From: Maratus speciosus
Taxonomy: Eukaryota; Arthropoda; Arachnida; Araneae; Salticidae
Length of the DNA: 64,000 nt
NCBI GenBank assembly: GCA_963932465.1
Contig: OZ010794.1
Span: 212,239,748 to 212,303,747, forward strand
Reading direction: 5' to 3'
The notes beneath the pieces were generated by a model, which was not told the DNA's origin, did no database searches, and saw only the letters and a program-made list of their open reading frames with translations. A program made the position numbers and the translations under genes. Of the stretch, positions 25,100-36,144 are shown one piece after another (positions within the stretch are counted from its first letter, which is position 1; each line of letters opens with the position of its first letter).

Positions 25100-25690
25100 G
25101 ATGCCAAAAAATTTAATCAAAAAATTTAATATTTAAAAAGTTAAAATTTCCTATTAAAATCTGCTATTATGGAAAACCGCAGCGTCGTCATGTCTACCTG
25201 CTTTCCCGCCGAATTGAAATCTTTTTTTTTCCTTGTCTTTCCAATTAAAGAAATTAAATTTTTATCGATCGATTTTTAGTGGATATTTTAACTTATGCAG
25301 ATCGCAGAAATGTGAACTTTATACCAAATGAAAGTAGATTTTTTTCCGCGTCTGTCTATTCCATTTACAAATTTCTCGCACCAATATTTTCTGATATACG
25401 ATTTCGCTTTAAAATCTCCACTTCATTTTTCGGCTTAATTTCCTCCGTGGAAACCGTGCATTCGGCTGATTTTACTGGCAACCCTTAGGAGAAACACGGA
25501 TGATTTCGAGAAAGTCCGTTTGAATTTGCGTTAAAAAGGTGGATTGTTTAATTTTAGAAGTTAATTAGCCCGTAATTCGGTTAATTACCAACTTTTTCAA
25601 AATTTTATGATTTGTCGTTTGATGTGAGGTGTTCAGCTATAAGTACCCAAAATTTCAAGTCTCTAACATGTATAGTTTCTGAGAATGGGC
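25100..25690. other. Non-coding DNA, no gene seen
   Basis: A 69-codon frame at 25279-25488 begins at a non-ATG codon and has no recognisable domain. The downstream phrase tacccaaaatttcaagtctc leads into the GACA microsatellite. Confidence 0.45.
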
Positions 25691-25695
25691 TCTGT

Positions 25696-25770
25696 GACGG
25701 ACAGACGGACAGACAGACAGACAGACTGAGGAGCGAGACGAATAGGGTTTCGTGAGATGAACGAAACCCT
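25696..25770 (+). repeat. (GACA)n microsatellite with 3' hairpin
   Basis: gacggacagac... runs over 25696-25727. A 10-bp stem follows: agggtttcgt (25744-25753), a 7-base loop, then acgaaaccct (25761-25770) and an A-rich stretch. Microsatellite, hairpin and A-rich tail recall the 3' ends of Helitron-like non-autonomous repeats known in insects. That link is by analogy only. Confidence 0.5.
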
Positions 25771-26029
25771 AAAAAAGGGTGTTTTAATACAAAAAAAAAA
25801 CCCTTCTTTTTGCGGGGAAAGCGTGAACCGACAAACTAGTAAGTACAAAAAAGTTTTTTAAAGTCATAATTGTATGTATAGACCCCCTAGTAAAAATAAA
25901 AATTGTTCAAGAGCATTTTCGTGGTGATTTGTGGGGTTTTGCTTTCGGCCTTTTTGTGTATAATACGAGGAATTCGCTTATCCGCAGGTTTCGTGCCATT
26001 CAATTCCGCGGATAATCAGGAGTATACCG

Positions 26030-26757
26030 TAGTTATAAAATAAAATGTACTAGGGTAATCCAGAAAATGACGAAAAGGTATCACAAAAGAAAGTAACAAA
26101 AACACGCAGTCAGTTAGCATTAATATTATACAGCTTAATTATCAATTAGCATTAATATTATAAAATGAATTTTTGTTTTACGAAATAAAATATTGGACGA
26201 TTAAATAGTCAGGAAAAAACTAAAAAATAAAAAATTTGAAAGAGGATAAAGATAAATAGACGCGTTTCATATAAAATGTAGAAAAGACCCGGAGAATTTA
26301 TGACCAAAACAAAGTGAATGCTTGAATAGTTCCATTTTTGACTAACATATGACTTAGAAGCGAGAAGTCGATTACACGTTGCAAGTAAGCTTACAACTGT
26401 TCAGTATACTGTCCGTTATTCATCAGCATAGCTGACAGACCAATGGAGTTATGAATAAGGAGGGGAAGACATATAGTCTACCGGTTGCGTGTGAAGAAAC
26501 CGAGGAGTTTGTCACAAGATGGCGGCTGATATTTTACATCGGAACAACAATTTCTGATTCCCGACGAAATAAATTTCCAAGAGTAAATTTTCAATGGAAA
26601 TCTTCGCCTTATTTTAGCGACCTATACCAACAAAATATTTCTCGAAAATATGGTAAAAATGTTAATTCGTCTTTACGGGTGGAAGTTGGCCCGATATTAT
26701 AATCTCTTTCACTGTCAAGATAGAGTGTTATATATGTTGCCATAATATGGCGAAACG
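26030..26757. other. AT-rich non-coding DNA, no gene seen
   Basis: The 83-codon frame at 26451-26702 contains a tcacaagatggcggctg patch but no domain. No regulatory or RNA feature identified. Confidence 0.45.
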
Positions 26758-26875
26758 CAGGGCCTTACTACCACCTAAGTAAACATCTACCAGTAAAAAT
26801 AAAGCGTTTAAATAAACTGAAGATGTCTATTCAAAATTACTTGTGGAAGTTTGCCTCGGCTGTAATGAGCCGCTG
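26758..26875. mobile_element. Probable decayed hAT-type MITE
   Basis: cagggccttactaccacc at the left and, on the minus strand, cagcggctcattacagcc at the right are similar. Inside are ctaccagtaaaaataaa and gcgtttaaataaact, as in the element at 1381-1543, which also begins cagggcct. No clean target duplication remains. Confidence 0.45.
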
Positions 26876-27254
26876 TGAAACTGGTTGCAGTTGAATCTTC
26901 ATCATTTTGAGGATATGTCAGTTCCTCTTATTTGGCACAGCATGTCCCTTAAAGGATTTTGGGGCATAAAACCTTTATAACCATCTAGTTCATCTGATTC
27001 GTAGATCCGTGGTCAGATAAGTCATAACACTATTCGCCGCATTAGCCAACATTTCTTGTTGCATGGCGACATATTGCGGACAGCATATTTCCCTTTTGGC
27101 AATGATGGAGGTCCAAGCATTCATTATAGCCCACATCATAAAAATCTGGTTTCATTTTTATCCGTTCGTTGTGAACCGCATAATTTTATCTTTTCTCGTT
27201 TATGAATTACTAATTTTTAAACCTTTGAGCTCTGATGGGTGAGTTTCTTACCAC

Positions 27255-27462
27255 TTAACCCTCCGTCTACCAGACGGGTCCATTGGACCCGACATGTACA
27301 TACAAAATATTCATTCAAACCAGAAATTTCTTTAAAATAAACTAAGTATATAAACCAGACAAAAATAAGGTAAATAAATAAGTTAAATAGTTTTAAATAA
27401 AAATTCTGGTGTAGAACGTTTTATTAAAACTTGAATAAAATTCCCGGTAGATCTAGGGTTAA
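27255..27462 (+). mobile_element. TTAA-flanked MITE, family 2 (copy 1)
   Basis: 208 bp including both TTAA. Starts ttaaccctccgtctaccaga and ends gatctagggttaa. It carries the palindrome cgggtccattggacccg (27275-27291) near the left end, then caaaccagaaatttc, aataaggtaaat and aattctggtg. A second copy of identical length is at 34179-34386. Confidence 0.82.
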
Positions 27463-28008
27463 TTTTAATCTCCGAATGTCACATTGGCACCGGAATATTC
27501 AACGAAATTTATTTGAAAATAAATTAATGCATTTTTTCCCCAGTGTATATTATGAGCCGAATCTTTTGTTTAAAAAATACTGGCGCCATTGTGATATTTA
27601 GTCATTTTGAAGAAATTCACCACCGAAGATCAAATGGTTAAAACTGTTTCTGACTTTTAGATCAACCGTTATTACAAAATAATATTTTGGTAACTTTCTA
27701 AGATTTTCCTTTCCATCGAACGTTTGATAAATAGAAGTTTGTCCACTTATACTGTAAAAATAAAATTTCTCTTTATCTTGAAAACTCATGTAAGTAATGA
27801 TTTATGAAAGCACATAACTGTGTTTTCAACGACAATCATTAATTCTATGTAAAATAATGCAGGTTTGGTTCATATTTTTAATATCAATTTATCGATAATT
27901 TACATATTTAGAAAAAAAAATCTTGTATTATGTTTGGTTCAATTCAGAGTATTTCACTAGAAATGAAACATATCAATCGCATGTTTTTTTGGAGTTTTTC
28001 ATGCGCAT

Positions 28009-28210
28009 TTAACCCCTTGAGGGGCAAGTCATTGTGTTCCTGTAATGTTGAACTTACACCGGAATGTTTGAAAAATTCTATTTCAAAATAAGTAAAAGGA
28101 ATTTTACGGCTTTTTTCAACCAAAGTTAGAAAAGTAAAATTTAATAAATTTTTTCCGGGGTAAAACTTCATTAATCGTAGGTGGTATATAATATATAGTC
28201 AAGGGGTTAA
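28009..28210 (-). mobile_element. TTAA-flanked MITE, family 3 (copy 1)
   Basis: 202 bp with ttaaccccttgaggggcaag at the left and agtcaaggggttaa at the right. A palindromic AT stretch (gtatataatatatag) lies near the right end between conserved cgtaggtg and caa. The minus-strand frame at 27944-28171 runs through it and is similar to the frame over copy 2 only because the repeats are related. Confidence 0.78.
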
Positions 28211-28614
28211 CAATAGTAACCTTAATCTTTCATACCGCGTAACTTTATGAAGCTTTAAGAAAACGTATATAAACTATATCGCTTTCCGATATGCTTTGAT
28301 CCAAAGAACTAAAAAAATTATCAAAAATCGGTGTTACTAAATGGAAAATTAAATTTGGCATAATTTGTAATACATAAATATCCCAAAACAAAAAAAAAGT
28401 ACATTTATTAAGGGAAACTAGTCATATTTCCCTGACGAATGGTACCTCTCGCGTATCTTTTGGTTAATTATATTGTGAAATAATATTGTGTTCCGAATTT
28501 TTTTTCCAAATGTTCGAAACATTGTTTAAAAGAAACTTTTATTATAATAAGGTAAAGTAAATGCACATATAATGGGTCACATACCAGTAGTGTACCACTA
28601 ATTTTTAACCCTTT

Positions 28615-28815
28615 GAGGGGCAAGCAATTGTGTTTCTGTAATGTCGAATTCACACCGGAATCTGCAAAAAGATTTATTGCAAAATGAGGAAAAGCAATTT
28701 TACGTCTTTTTCTCACCAAAGTTAGAAAAGTAAAATTTAATAAAAATTTTCTGGTGCAAATCTCCATTAATCGTAGGTGGGATAAAATATATCCCAACGC
28801 CTCTCAAGAGGTTAA
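28615..28815 (-). mobile_element. TTAA-flanked MITE, family 3 (copy 2)
   Basis: 201 bp, ttaaccctttgaggggcaag to ctctcaagaggttaa, related to copy 1 along its length. The near-end palindrome is here gggataaaatatatccc, different stem bases from copy 1 in the same place. The 109-codon minus-strand frame (28468-28797) is not a gene. Confidence 0.75.
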
Positions 28816-29065
28816 AGTTTAAAAACAAGCCCAAAATGCATTTCTTGAAAACGACTGAAATAATTCTGATTGACTAACATCCTTAAATGTTAACTTTCCA
28901 TAAATTGTTTGGAATATTTTGTTTTCTACTGTAGATCTGTTTATTTTCTAGAGTGTCTTCAAAAACAGATTTTTTAGCAAATTCTTAGCGATTTCATTAA
29001 AGATAAATTTTTATTTTAAACACTTATTCTTTAATATTATGTTTTATTTTAAATTAAACTACAGT

Positions 29066-29245
29066 CAGGGCTCCCAAATGGTCCGCCAACTGATTACCAA
29101 TAAACTTTAACAGAAAATTTTACGGTAGGTTTGCGCTAGAATTAACTTTCAAAGGTGGTTTCGGGGCGGTTTGTAAGAAAAATCTAAAAAGAAAATTTTT
29201 CTAAAAAATATTGGTATTCAGTTGGCGGACCATTTGGGAGGCATG
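29066..29245. mobile_element. MITE with 6-bp TSD
   Basis: A 180-bp element starting cagggctcccaaatggtccg and ending with a near-perfect reverse complement over about 35 bp. Flanked by tacagt on both sides (29060-29065, 29246-29251). Subterminal taccaataaa and atattggta follow the shared inner plan. Confidence 0.8.
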
Positions 29246-29419
29246 TACAGTTTATGAACTCAATTACATTATAAATAACTTGTTGGATAAGCCAAAAACT
29301 TAAAGATTTATGCATCAGCCATTTACTAGGCCCACTACTGGAGCATAGAGGAAGGTAACATCTTACATTTTTAATTTTTTCCGAAGAGCATATTTTGAAA
29401 CATTGAATGTTTATTCTTA

Positions 29420-30837
29420 CACATTATATGGCCAAAGGTGACCGGTCACTTGCGATTTTAGACGTTTTGTTAAATATCTAGAAAAATACATGAGTAATTA
29501 ACCTGAAACTGCAGGTGTGTAAACAGTATAGTATAGGTCATATATTTCCGCGAAGATTTTGTTCCCGAAACCCCATAGGGGACCATCAGCAAATTAAAAA
29601 AGAACGAATATCTTTTGGATAACCCTGTAAAAACTAATGTAGCAAAAGCGTTTGAACTCGAGATTATTAATAAGTGGCTTATTGTAATATACTGTGTTCA
29701 TTTTTATGAGGATAGCATGTATACTCGTAGACAAATTAAGGTTTTTATAAAAACAGTCCAAAATTTTGCAAGTTTTTTGCTTATAGTTTGCAGAGTTCTT
29801 AATAAAAAAAAGTTCTTTTCAGAAAATATGACAAAATCATTGTACATAATACCCTGTAATCAGAATTAAAATAAAATAATAATTGAATGAAAAATGAGCA
29901 GGTTTACTAAAAGATGTTTCACTGCGCAGACGTGAATTCAATCAAAAATAATATGCATAAGGTATTAGCTATGTATATAGAGCAACTTTTGCGAAAGTCT
30001 CAAAATCATAGCTTGAAAATTCTGAAAATTATCCTCCATAGAATGAGCTCGAAATCCGTTATTCCCCAAAAGAAGCAAAAGGATGAGGGGTTGTATCAAA
30101 TATCTGTTGATTAGTGCCAAGATAGCGTACATAATATTGCACGTACCACTATATTTGAATACAACCCCTCATCTTTTTGTTTCCTTTTGGGAACAACGGA
30201 TTTCGAGCTTATTCTATCGACAATAATTTTCAGAATTTTCAAGGTATGATTTTGAGACTTTTACGAAAGGTGCTCTATATACTTAGCTAATACATTATGC
30301 ACATTATATTTTTATTGCATTCGCGCATGGGCAGTGAAACATTTTTTAGTAAACTTGCTCATTTTTCATCCATTTTTTATTATTTTTTAATTCTGATTGC
30401 AGATTATTGTATACAATGTTGTTTGTCATATTTTCTGAAAAGAACTTTGTTTTATATTAAGAACTCTGTAAAATATAAGCAAAAAACTTGGCGAAATTTT
30501 GGACTGTTTCTATAAAATCCTTAATTTCTCTACGAGTACACATGCTATCCTCATAAAAATGAACATAGTATATTATAATAAGCTACGTATTAATAATCTT
30601 GAGTTTTAACGCTTTTGCTACATTAGTTTTTATATGGCTATCTAAAAGATATTCGTTTTTTTTTAATTTGTTGACGATCCCCAATGGGGTTTAGGGAAAA
30701 AATCTTCGCGGAAATATATGACTTGTTCTATATTGTTTATACACCAGCAGTTTCAGGTTAATTCCTCATGTATTTTTCTAGATATTTAACAAAACGTCTA
30801 AAATCGCAAGTGACCGGTCACCTTTGGTCATACAGTG
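29420..30837. mobile_element. 1.4-kb palindromic Tc1/mariner-type element
   Basis: Two arms of about 685 bp, inverted and nearly identical, around a loop of about 50 bp (30105-30150). Ends read cac.ttat.tgnccaaaggtgacc on both strands and TA borders each side (29418-29419, 30838-30839), matching Tc1/mariner target choice. The frames at 29615-29869, 29914-30114 and 30297-30515 are chance frames in the arms. No transposase is encoded. Confidence 0.85.
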
Positions 30838-30966
30838 TACAAGAAGGTTAGGACTAGGCTAAAAAATGTATTGGAATTCACAAGCATTTCAATAATAATT
30901 AGCAAATGTCCTTAAATGGCCCACTAGTAGTGCGTTTACTTTTTACAGTAAAGTATTACATCAACA

Positions 30967-31319
30967 TTAACCCCTAAACCAGGGGTGTCAAACTGTGCCC
31001 GCCGTATACCACTAAAATTTTAAAGAAATAGTCGACAAGTTGAATCGCAGCAATTCGACGATTAGATAAGACAAAGATAACTGTAAAATTTTAGTGGTAT
31101 ACGGCGGGCCACAGTTTGACACCCCTGCCGTAAACGGTCGCACAAAATTACGGTTTAAAAATTCAAATTGCTTATTAGCACCACTTTTTTGAAATAGAAA
31201 TATTCACCTTATTTAATAAAAGTTTAAATGATACCATAATAAAGCCAATTACAATATTTTATAAAACTGGTGGGAATAAAAGACACAGCCCGTGAATATT
31301 ACGACAGCGCGATTTAAGG
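30967..31319 (-). mobile_element. TTAA MITE family 1 (copy 2), inverted and interrupted
   Basis: On the minus strand this follows the element at 12364-12580: tccaccagttttataaaat-like, aataaggtgaat and aagtggtgc blocks in order. A hAT MITE (30980-31127) has inserted near its ttaacccct end. The other end is truncated near ttaagg. Its near-end palindrome is cgtgaatattacg (31291-31303), partly decayed. Confidence 0.75.
30980..31127. mobile_element. hAT-type MITE, family G (copy 2), nested
   Basis: 148 bp, caggggtgtcaaactgtgcc start and gacacccctg end. Flanks ccctaaac (30972-30979) and ccgtaaac (31128-31135) are an 8-bp duplication with one mismatch, made inside the older TTAA MITE. Confidence 0.9.
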
Positions 31320-31969
31320 TATTAGTAAAATAAAGATATCTGGGTGCCAAACTGCCCGCTTTTGCATATACAGATCTTCAAATTTTGTTCTGGATAGAGA
31401 AAGACAGGTCCGTGTGCACAAGAGAATCAGATATTGAACTTAATTTGTTTGAATATTTTTGTTATTTAATTTTAATCTGATCTTCAGAGTTTTTGTAATT
31501 TGCGGCAATTTATAGACATTAGCAATAGAAAATCATCTTCAGTTATATTTACAATCAGATACTAATATATTTTTAAGTCTGATACAGCATTCTTTTAAAA
31601 CATTGTTTAAAGATATTTAAAAAGATTAAAAAATATTCTAAAATGTTCAAAGAATAGGAAATACGACCTTAGAACGAATAAAATAAAAAGTTTAGACAAA
31701 CTTTTTGTAAAAAAACCTTTTAAAGTCTCTAAAAATGCTTCTTCAACAAAGATAAAGAATTTGCTATATTTAAAAATACATTATAGATAAGAATTATTCA
31801 ATTTCTTACAAAACCAGAACAGCTATGATTTCTTGATTGCTTTTCGAATAGAAGAAACAAGTGTATTAAACATAACAAGTATTAAATTGTTAAATTACTT
31901 TTATATATAAGTTATCCTGCATATAATTTCTAGTAAAAGATAAAAAAATTGTAATTACAGATATGCAGG
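31320..31969. other. AT-rich non-coding DNA, no gene seen
   Basis: No paired termini, tRNA or coding signal found. Confidence 0.5.
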
Positions 31970-31975
31970 GATGAG

Positions 31976-32112
31976 ATTTCCGCGTTTTTCCACACCATTA
32001 TTTTATTAGAGAAAATGATATTTCATTTAATCGGAATAATTTTGCGATTTAACTGAACAACATTTTTTCTAAAAATATACTGTTGCGCAAAAACGCGGAA
32101 ATCTCATCCCTG
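31976..32112. mobile_element. hAT-type MITE, family E (copy 1)
   Basis: 137 bp with ends cagggatgagatttccgcgt and its reverse complement. Direct flanks gatatg (31970-31975, 32113-32118) match for 6 bp. The sister copy at 51987 has a perfect 8-bp duplication, so two bases were probably lost here. Inside: acaccattattttattaga and taatcgg. Confidence 0.82.
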
Positions 32113-32157
32113 GATATGGTACATTAAAGTAGATCGGAAAAAATCTAAATGCTGGTT

Positions 32158-32365
32158 TTAACGCCTTCGGTAAGGGAGCCTTTTACGAAATTTTTAATCT
32201 TTTGTCACCGTTTTTTAAAAACAGAAATTTGTGTCTTCTTGAATCGAGAAAATGCGCTGATTAAATAAGGCAAATTTTACAGTAAAAATTTACTGGTGAG
32301 GAAAAACAAGGATTCTGAGCGCTTCATGCTGCACGTATACGTGTCGCTCGTCCCCAAGGGGTTAA
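32158..32365 (-). mobile_element. TTAA-flanked MITE, family 4
   Basis: 208 bp between TTAA at 32158-32161 and 32362-32365, ends ttaacgccttcgg and ccccaaggggttaa. A perfect 12-bp palindrome, cacgtatacgtg (32332-32343), sits near the right end. Contains ctgattaaataaggcaaatt and aatttactggtgagg. Confidence 0.75.
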
Positions 32366-33025
32366 CCGGCCTCGGAGCGGTCACTTTTTAAGTCACAACT
32401 GATTTTATAACATTATTTTTATGACACATTACTACAAGAATTTCAATAAATAACTCACCATGAAGCGGAGTTCTGCGAATGGAACAATGTGATCTTGTTC
32501 ATGGACTTCCTTGTTGCGTGGCAACTTAACATCCAGTATAGAGGTGATTCGTGTTGCAAGGACATTAGGGAACCTTAAAAAATTATGTTTAAAAGCGGCT
32601 GGTATCTTCTATGAAAAAATTAACTAAAAAGAGAATTTAGACATTAATAACGATAACATTAATTTTTAGATATTAATAACGATATCATTTAAGGGGGGGG
32701 GGAGTGTTCGAGGAATGATAGCCTATGATATCGTAAGGTGTGGACGGGGTTCAAAATTGCCAAAAAGTTGATAGCGTTATATATGTACAGCCTCTTATAC
32801 CAAACATCCACATGTAATATCAATCAACATAAACTAGCAAAGTACAAATGATTTTGTCCAATTCGACAGAGCTCTTTCACACCTTGTTACACTTTGAGAC
32901 AAAAAGGAAAGTTTTTACTTTCATGTACATGAGTTGATTCACAAGACGACAAGAACACATTCCAATACAAAGACCCCCTCAACTTGGCTTTAAGTAAATT
33001 ATAAAGCTAGGCACGGAAAACTCTA
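32366..33025. other. AT-rich non-coding DNA, no gene seen
   Basis: Includes a G-run near 32693-32701. No feature otherwise. Confidence 0.5.
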
Positions 33026-33034
33026 CTACAGACC

Positions 33035-33470
33035 CAAAGCGATATAAGTAAGCGTCCTATCTTAAATGGTAGGAGTAACCGCAAGATTAAGAGCGAGGTC
33101 ACATCAATCAAGGTCATGTGCCACGTAGCGGATGGAGTGTGAACTACAAGTAGATACCTAACTGTTTTCTTACTCACACCACTAAAATTGTAAAGTTTTT
33201 TCACCTTGATTAATAACTGAAGTGCTTCTGTTAAGGCGAAGAAAACTTCGTGGTGTCAAATGCATCTGGATGCCCCTCTCGCTACGCCATTATTTTGTAA
33301 TAAATACGGCAAACAAAATTTATTTCCATGAATGATCAAATATTTAGAAAATACGCACCACACTAAAAGCCCGCGTATGTGAATTATCACTCCGTCCACA
33401 AGGTGACGTAACTGTGTTAATTTACGCCTGATTCCAGCATTGAGTTTGTTCGCTTACTTATAACGCTTTG
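33035..33470. mobile_element. MULE-like non-autonomous element (copy 1), 9-bp TSD
   Basis: 436 bp with terminal inverted repeats caaagcgatataagtaagcg. Exact 9-bp duplication ctacagacc at 33026-33034 and 33471-33479. A 9-bp duplication fits Mutator-like elements best (Merlin is an alternative). Related copy at 51158-51625. The 65-codon minus-strand frame at 33007-33204 overlaps it and is not a gene. Confidence 0.82.
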
Positions 33471-33479
33471 CTACAGACC

Positions 33480-33984
33480 TTTTAGAATATGCGAATAAAT
33501 TATACCTTATTTTTCACCATACAATTAAATAATATACTTCAGAACATTAATAAATCTAGCATTATACTCGTCCTGTAACCGGAAAAATAACTTGAAATGG
33601 AATAAAAGGCACATATAATATAAGCCTGATTCGGTAGTCAGAATTCTGAAAAAAAAGCAACAATCCTAAGTGAAAACAAGAGTAATTACCAAATATTTCT
33701 CTTTTTATAGTAATTTCTTTTATCGTTTATATTTATATGTTTTTGTAAATACATATTTGCTATGTTAATTTAACAAATTTTCTTTTATCAGAATGAATCC
33801 GTGTGTATTATTTTAGGATAGAATGGAATTGTGTTTGTGGTTATTATAAATGGGAATTTATTTTTTAAGCACTTTCTTAGTTATTTATTTATCGCCCTTT
33901 AAGCTGGAATTCTTCAAAAATAAACACAACGTAAACTTGGTTTTAAGGTTATAATTTCCAACTTGTCATGATTAATTCTTGGAG
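33480..33984. other. AT-rich non-coding DNA, no gene seen
   Basis: No supported feature. Confidence 0.5.
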
Positions 33985-33990
33985 AAAGTA

Positions 33991-34142
33991 CATAGTTGCC
34001 AACATCTCGATTTTTTTTCATACCAATATTTTTATGCAGAAATACTTGCTTTATACAATCGCAGTTTTAACGCAATTAAATAAACAAAACATTTTTGTAA
34101 GATTTTACTGGTATCCAAAAAATCGGGAGATTGGCAACTATG
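33991..34142. mobile_element. MITE, 'catagttgccaac' ends, 6-bp TSD
   Basis: 152 bp. Left catagttgccaacatctcg, right cgggagattggcaactatg. Exact 6-bp flanks aaagta (33985-33990, 34143-34148). The inner plan is present: cataccaatattttt, aattaaataaac, ttttactggtat. The 109-codon plus frame (33968-34297) runs across two adjacent MITEs and is not a gene. Confidence 0.82.
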
Positions 34143-34178
34143 AAAGTATAACAATAAGTAAGAACTTAGACTTTAAGT

Positions 34179-34386
34179 TTAACCTTCCGTCTACCAGACG
34201 GGTCCATTGGACCCGACATGTACATTCAAAATATTTATTCAAACCAGAAATTTCTTCAAAACAAACTAAATGTATAAATCAGACAATAATAAGTTAAATA
34301 AACAAATTAAATAGTTTTAAGTAAAAATTCTGGTGTAGAATGTTTTTATAAAACTTGAGTAAAATTTCCGGTAGTTCTAGGGTTAA
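34179..34386 (+). mobile_element. TTAA-flanked MITE, family 2 (copy 2)
   Basis: 208 bp, the same length and orientation as 27255-27462 and highly similar, with the same cgggtccattggacccg palindrome. It lies 36 bp from the preceding MITE. Confidence 0.82.
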
Positions 34387-34794
34387 CAATGTAAAAAAGA
34401 AACAGAGAAAAAAAATTCCATTAGTTCCAAGAGGACATGAGAAAAGATACCGGGAGATTCCCCATCTAAAAAAACAAGAAAGAAAAGTTATGCATCAAGC
34501 ATAAATTATGAAATACATTTCAACACATTCAGAATAAGGTAACAAAACTGCAGCGTTTAAAAAATTAAAATTTTACGTATAATTCAACCATATGGAAACG
34601 CGTAACACATTTCAAAACCCTATGTAAGCTATTTCCCATCTACAATCGGAAAATTATCAAATATTTTCAGCAGCTTTGTATAGGATATATAGATTTGTAT
34701 CTATTAACTACAGGCCTGACAAAAATTAGTTTACTTAAGAAATACATGTACTTCAGTTAAAAATTTCCCTTCAGCAATTTACTCTAATAAGACG
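34387..34794. other. AT-rich non-coding DNA, no gene seen
   Basis: No supported feature. Confidence 0.5.
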
Positions 34795-34802
34795 TCCTAG
34801 TA

Positions 34803-34951
34803 CAGGGGTGTCAAACTGTGGCCCGCCGGATACCACTAAAAATTTAAAGAAATTGTCGACATGTTGAATCGCAGCAATTCGAAGATTAGATAAGGCAAAG
34901 ATAACTGTAAAATTTTAGTGGTATCCGGCGGGCCACAGTTTGACACCCCTG
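34803..34951. mobile_element. hAT-type MITE, family G (copy 3)
   Basis: 149 bp, same caggggtgtcaaactgtggc ends as copies 1 and 2. Exact 8-bp duplication tcctagta at 34795-34802 and 34952-34959. The minus-strand frame at 34836-35018 overlaps it and is not a gene. Confidence 0.93.
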
Positions 34952-34959
34952 TCCTAGTA

Positions 34960-35559
34960 CGTGAATACTTTTGTGCAGCCCTGTATGAGATATAGAATTC
35001 ATGTATACCGAGTAACATGGTGCAAAAATTAATTTAATTTAAAAGCGCATACCGAGTTTTAAACCGTACACTCCAGCAGTTGTAACTCAAAGGCAGTACT
35101 GTAACCGATTTCTTGTCCCTGTAAATTAATAAAAAATGCTATGAATGCCCTGTTCTAACGTAATCGCACTGAAATTCAGTGATTTATATCAGTTTCAATA
35201 CATTTAAAATAGCGTAATATCATTAAAATACTCTGCAAACGATTTCCCCCCCATATACCATAATGTAATGGAATACTTTTGAGTGCACCTGTAAATAAAT
35301 CTTAGATACTTCATATACAATAGCAAACATGCTTTGGTGACCCTAAATAATCTCTATGAATTGCAAGAAAATCCGAGCATGTTTACGGGAGTTAGGGCGT
35401 GGACAGACGGACAGGCAAACCAAATGCATAAACACTTTTCAACTGTGTTGGAAAGTGTTAAAAAAGACTCTTTTCAGGGACCATACATTTTAATTTAAAC
35501 TTGTAAAAAATGCTGTTCAGATAGCAGATTAGCAAATCAGTTTAAAAAAAGCAGGACAG
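34960..35559. other. Non-coding DNA with a short GACGGACAG motif
   Basis: A ggacagacggacagg motif near 35402 resembles the microsatellite at 25696 without a long run. Nothing else supported. Confidence 0.4.
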
Positions 35560-36144
35560 AACAAGCACGAAAGTTAAGTATAGTTGCAGGATGAGGAAAT
35601 CGGAATCTTCATCATAAAGCAAAAGCAAGTATTTAACTAATTTTCTATTAATGGAGTCGGATACCTCGTAGTCGAGTAATTCCGCAATAGTTTGGCCAGG
35701 AAGATTGTAAACAGTGTTGTAAAATCTTTCTTGACAATTGGTTAATGCGTTTTTTTTTAAGAAGTTGTGTTAAGTTCCCAGCGGACAGTTCTATTGCGTA
35801 GATACCGGTGACCATTACGAATATTTCGAAGAATTTTGTTATGAGCGCGGTAAAGGTTATTCATACTAGTTCTGCATGCTAATCCCCAGACAGGACAGGC
35901 ATAAGTTAATACTGATCTAATACAAACATTACATAAGATAAGTTTATTTTTAATAGAAAGTATGTTACTTTTAAGAACAGGTGAAAGAGACTTAGAGATT
36001 CTGGCGACTTTGCCACGAACATTGATAAAGTGTTTATTCCAAGTTAGTATTATATCAAGGGTAACCCCCAGGTACTTAGTGCAAGGAATAGTTGTGTTAT
36101 TGATAGTAATATAATGAGAAAAGTTAATTTCCTGGAAAAATAAA
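35560..36144 (-). pseudogene. Jockey-type LINE reverse transcriptase, C-terminal part
   Basis: The minus strand translates to YLGVTLDIILTWNKHF near 36078-36031, then a SVLTYACPVWG stretch and RNRTVRWEL before a stop at about 35755. This is the usual layout after the reverse transcriptase palm in Jockey/CR1-type LINEs. It continues the ORF fragment at 40345-41115, from which the Penelope-like insertion at 36158-40331 separates it. A frame change lies between the KTAAIYFS-like join region and YLGVTLD. The element is dead. The 3' limit near 35560 is approximate and no poly-A tail was recognised. Confidence 0.75.

Larger units (their letters stand above)
22125..26029. mobile_element. Degenerate pogo/Tigger-like element (outer limits)
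   Basis: The left end cagtaaactcccaataatcc and the right end, read on the minus strand, cggtatactcctgattatcc match at about 16 of 22 positions. Each is bordered by TA, as expected for a Tc1/mariner-superfamily element. The interior holds a decayed transposase-like stretch and a later-expanded repeat array. The pairing of these ends is an inference; they could belong to two different elements. Confidence 0.4.

Noticed and set aside
27944..28797. Two related minus-strand frames (LNFTFLTLV...) that look like a small gene family
   Set aside because: Both run through two copies of a TTAA MITE; similarity stops at the element limits and the shared part is the repeat.
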